NCBI RefSeq assembly: GCF_048269545.1
Contig: NZ_JBLXIJ010000011.1
Span: 1-48,087 of the forward strand
DNA: 48,087 nucleotides
Direction: 5' to 3'
DNA from: Halpernia sp048269545
GTDB lineage: Bacteria; Bacteroidota; Bacteroidia; Flavobacteriales; Weeksellaceae
The first letter of the stretch is position 1. Each line of letters starts with the position of its first letter. Below the pieces are notes generated by a model that was given only the letters and a program-made list of their open reading frames with translations, searched no databases and was not told where the DNA came from. The position numbers were made by a program, and so were the translations under genes. Of this stretch, positions 45,311 to 48,087 are shown piece by piece.

Positions 45311-46453
45311 TTAATCATTGTTATAAGCAGTAATTTCTACTGTCATTTTCCCCAAAAGCAAACTTTGTAATTCTTCTAACTTTTGAGATAATATTGATAA
45401 ATTTTTAATTTTAACAAATATATATTTCACTTCTTCATCAAACTTTTTCATAATAGAATAATCTATTTTAGGAATTTTAAATATTTCCAAATATTTTGAG
45501 TGAACACGTTCTCTGCCTGTGGAACCAATCATACTGCTAATTGCATACTCTCTAAATTTTTCGTCCTTTGCAAGACAATAAACCCAGTATGGTGATATTC
45601 TATTTTTTGCACGAATAACAATAAATTCCGTAGACCCAAAGCCAACTTCATTTTCATTTAAGAAGTTTACGAAAGCTGTTTTTCCATTTTGTAAACAAGG
45701 ACTTATACGTGCAAGTAAAGTGTCATTATAACTGAATTTCGCACCACCACTATAATTTTTTAATTCAACTTTTTTTACATTTAGTGAAGTTTCGGAAACA
45801 TTTGCCATTTCAACAAACTTGTAGGATTTCTCAGCGATAATTTTTACAGCAGGTCCAAAATCAACGTGGTTTCCTAAATGTTCATAATCCTTAAAATCTT
45901 CAAACCAATGTTTGTAAATGGTTTGTGCGGTTTCTTCTAAAGTGGCGCAGAGTTTTTTATTCAGTTGGATGCGGTTTTCTATGGCTTCGTATTCTGCAAT
46001 GATTTCTTTTTGTTTGTCAAGAGAAGGTATATTAATTTCAGTCTCACAAAGTTCTGTCCAATTAAATCCACCTCTTACAGCACTATCACATTTAAAAAAA
46101 CAATAACGGTCAAATTCGGAACGTCGAAACCAAAGCATCAAATATTCTGGCATTAAAGCATTTTTATCAATAACTTCAAAAACAGAATATGCAGGCGAAA
46201 CTAAAATGGCTTCATCTTTTGTTTGTAAAACCACAGGTAATTTAAAAACCCTAATAACAGACATAAAATCGCAAGCAAATCTATCTTTACGAACGATTTT
46301 ATAATTTGCCATATCAGTTCCTACAACATTTGAGGTAGATTTTCTAAATTCCTTACGCATACTCAAACCCAAAAGCGTCTCCACTTCCAGGTTTCTATTT
46401 CGTTCATCCACCAATCGGATATAATCTCCTAATTTTTTATACCCCAACTTCAT
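45311..46453 (-). CDS. hsdS: Type I restriction-modification specificity subunit HsdS
   Basis: This subunit recognises the bipartite DNA target for both methylation and cleavage. At 380 residues it has two target-recognition domains, about 5-150 (opening YKKLGDYIRLVDERN) and 185-335 (opening LGNHVDFGPAV). They are separated and followed by conserved helices IIAEYEAIENRIQLNKKL and LSQKLEELQSLLLG that space them. I chose the ATG at 46453 rather than a TTG five codons earlier. It overlaps the hsdM end by 17 bases, indicating coupling. The target sequence cannot be inferred. Confidence 0.9.
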   Translation of the reverse strand: MKLGYKKLGDYIRLVDERNRNLEVETLLGLSMRKEFRKSTSNVVGTDMANYKIVRKDRFACDFMSVIRVFKLPVVLQTKDEAILVSPAYSVFEVIDKNALMPEYLMLWFRRSEFDRYCFFKCDSAVRGGFNWTELCETEINIPSLDKQKEIIAEYEAIENRIQLNKKLCATLEETAQTIYKHWFEDFKDYEHLGNHVDFGPAVKIIAEKSYKFVEMANVSETSLNVKKVELKNYSGGAKFSYNDTLLARISPCLQNGKTAFVNFLNENEVGFGSTEFIVIRAKNRISPYWVYCLAKDEKFREYAISSMIGSTGRERVHSKYLEIFKIPKIDYSIMKKFDEEVKYIFVKIKNLSILSQKLEELQSLLLGKMTVEITAYNND

Positions 46454-47996
46454 AGCCCAACTTTTCAAATACTTTCTTCAATTCCACATTGCTTTGCTGT
46501 TCTGCTTTCAATAAATTCATAATATCTTCCTGCAAAGCAGTCATTTTTTCGTGGTAATCAACATTTTCATCACGGTTGACAAATTCAATATATTTACTCG
46601 GCACCAAAGAATAATCTTTACTTTTTATTTCCTCTGTTTTGGCAGCGTAACAATATTCCGGGATATTTTCATAGTTGCCATCGGTTTGCCAATTGTGATA
46701 AGTAGAAGTAATTTCTTTAATATTTTCTACAGAAAACTCGGTATATTTTTTCTCAAAAGGAACGCCCATTTCCCGCAGATCCATAAATAAAACTTCGTCT
46801 TCTCTATTTCGATATCGGCGAAGTTCTGTTCCTTTTTCTACAGTTCTTTGCGTTTTATTTTTATTGATGATCCAAAGCGTTACACTTATATCGGTGGTGT
46901 AAAACATATTTCGAGGCAAAATAATAACGGCTTCAACCAAACCATTTTCTACTAAAGTCTTGCGAATGGCTTTTTCAGTTCCATCACCACTCAGCGCCCC
47001 ATTTGCCAGGATAAATCCCGCCACTCCATTTTCAGAAAGTTTGGAAACCATGTGTAAGATCCAACCATAATTGGCGTTGCTTGTGGAAGGAATATCGTAG
47101 CCGTTCCAACGTGGGTCATCAACCAATTCATTCGCAGCGCGCCAGTCTTTTTGGTTAAAGGGCGGATTTGCCATAATGAAATCGGCTTTCAGATCTTTGT
47201 GCTGGTCATTAGAAAATGTATCTGCCGCAGTATCGCCCAGATTGGCAGAAATCCCACGAATGGCGAGATTCATTTTTGCCAGTTTGTACGTCGCACCCGT
47301 ATATTCCTGTCCGTAAACCGAGATCTGTTTTTTATTTCCCTGATGTTCGTTCACAAATTTCACACTCTGCACAAACATACCACCGGAACCGCAACACGGA
47401 TCATAGATCTTTCCTTCAAAAGGTTCAATGAGTTCTGCAATAAGATTTACAATAGATTTCGGCGTGTAAAACTCCCCTTTTCCTTTTCCCTCCGCTAAAG
47501 CAAATTTGGAGAGGAAATATTCGTAAACGCGACCCACCAAATCGTGTTCTCTGTCTGCAATCGTATTAATTTGATTAATGGTATCCAATAATGCTGATAA
47601 TTTGCTTACATCTAATCCCAAACGTGAAAAATAATTATCGGGCAATGCGCCCTTCAACGCAGGATTATTTTGTTCTATGGTAAAAAGTGCGGTATCAATT
47701 TTCAACGCAATATCGGGCTGTTTCGCCTGTTGCATAATAAAAGACCAACGTGCTTCTTTGGGAAGATAGAAGACGTTTTTCATGGTGTAGAATTCCACCA
47801 TTTCGGTAAACTGTTCTTTGCCATCGGCAATGAGTTCCTGCTTTCTTTCTTCAAAAGTATCGCCTGCAAATTTCAGGAAGATCAAACTTAAAACAATGTG
47901 TTTATATTCTGCAGATTCCACAGATCCGCGCAGTTTGTTGGCGGAATCCCAAAGGGTTTCTTCGATTGATTTTGATTTCGTAATTTTCTTGGCCAT
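46437..47996 (-). CDS. hsdM: Type I restriction-modification DNA methyltransferase HsdM
   Basis: This 519-residue adenine-N6 methyltransferase subunit protects self DNA and forms the core complex with HsdS. The N-terminal helical domain begins SIEETLWDSANKLRGSVESA. The SAM-binding motif I is DPCCGSGGMF (199-208), after the EFYTP lead-in, and the catalytic motif IV is NPPF (277-280). It is the first gene of the island on the minus strand. The 88 bases beyond its start are AT-rich and presumably hold its promoter, but the window ends there. Confidence 0.96.
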   Translation of the reverse strand: MAKKITKSKSIEETLWDSANKLRGSVESAEYKHIVLSLIFLKFAGDTFEERKQELIADGKEQFTEMVEFYTMKNVFYLPKEARWSFIMQQAKQPDIALKIDTALFTIEQNNPALKGALPDNYFSRLGLDVSKLSALLDTINQINTIADREHDLVGRVYEYFLSKFALAEGKGKGEFYTPKSIVNLIAELIEPFEGKIYDPCCGSGGMFVQSVKFVNEHQGNKKQISVYGQEYTGATYKLAKMNLAIRGISANLGDTAADTFSNDQHKDLKADFIMANPPFNQKDWRAANELVDDPRWNGYDIPSTSNANYGWILHMVSKLSENGVAGFILANGALSGDGTEKAIRKTLVENGLVEAVIILPRNMFYTTDISVTLWIINKNKTQRTVEKGTELRRYRNREDEVLFMDLREMGVPFEKKYTEFSVENIKEITSTYHNWQTDGNYENIPEYCYAAKTEEIKSKDYSLVPSKYIEFVNRDENVDYHEKMTALQEDIMNLLKAEQQSNVELKKVFEKLGYEVGV

Positions 47997-48087
47997 TTAG
48001 TTTTTTGATAATTAACCAAATTTAAGAAAAAATGATTTAGAACTATTTAAAATTATTATTTATTATTATAAATAAGTCTTTTATAAT

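Overview
The window looks like a chromosomal segment of a low-GC Bacteroidota bacterium, most likely a Flavobacteriales/Weeksellaceae (Chryseobacterium-like) organism. The evidence is two TonB-dependent receptors with N-terminal carboxypeptidase-regulatory-like domains, a secreted subtilase with a type IX secretion sorting domain, DUF4153/DUF6157/DUF1826 family proteins, a MATE exporter, very AT-rich intergenic DNA without clear Shine-Dalgarno sites, and one good TTG-N18-TAnnTTTG promoter. No rRNA, tRNA or CRISPR array was recognised. The genus is an inference.

Positions 1-34430 are ordinary housekeeping and accessory genes. In order they are: dapF and mltG (wall synthesis); a TonB-dependent receptor; a minus-strand sugar operon (DegT-type aminotransferase, galE, then a small HEPN-like protein); a secreted subtilase; a TSUP anion permease; TspO-like, cupin and DUF4153 proteins; a glycine-rich RRM protein; an aldo/keto reductase; and a run of DUF6157, hotdog thioesterase, HMA-AraC regulator and copper P-type ATPase. 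After these come a dodecin gene broken by a one-base frameshift, a YggS-type PLP protein, a sigma-54 activator without a DNA-binding domain, a MATE exporter, a GNAT/nitrilase fusion, a second TonB receptor, kdsA, DUF1697, a polytopic membrane protein, DUF2254, a zinc-ribbon protein, a lipoprotein, a diheme cytochrome c and a cold-shock-domain protein.

Positions 35256-36861 hold a REP/RAYT system. A tyrosine (HUH) transposase gene is surrounded by eight 33-bp palindromes (13-bp arms, 7-bp loop), a degenerate ninth, and a 120-bp tandem unit. One complete palindrome lies inside the transposase reading frame.

Positions 36862-47996 are a minus-strand defence island. A type I restriction-modification operon (hsdM, hsdS, hsdR) is split by a six-gene type II CBASS cassette between hsdS and hsdR. 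In transcription order it contains a patatin phospholipase (CapV-like), a DncV-like CD-NTase, an E2-E1 fusion (Cap2), a 2TM plus beta-rich protein resembling the membrane effector Cap15, a 149-residue protein resembling a degenerate DisA_N/DAC nucleotide-binding fold, and a JAMM protease (Cap3). Cassette genes overlap one another, and the JAMM stop overlaps the hsdR start (ATGA), so restriction and CBASS appear translationally coupled. The two different membrane-attacking effectors plus a possible second nucleotide-sensing module make this the most interesting part of the window.
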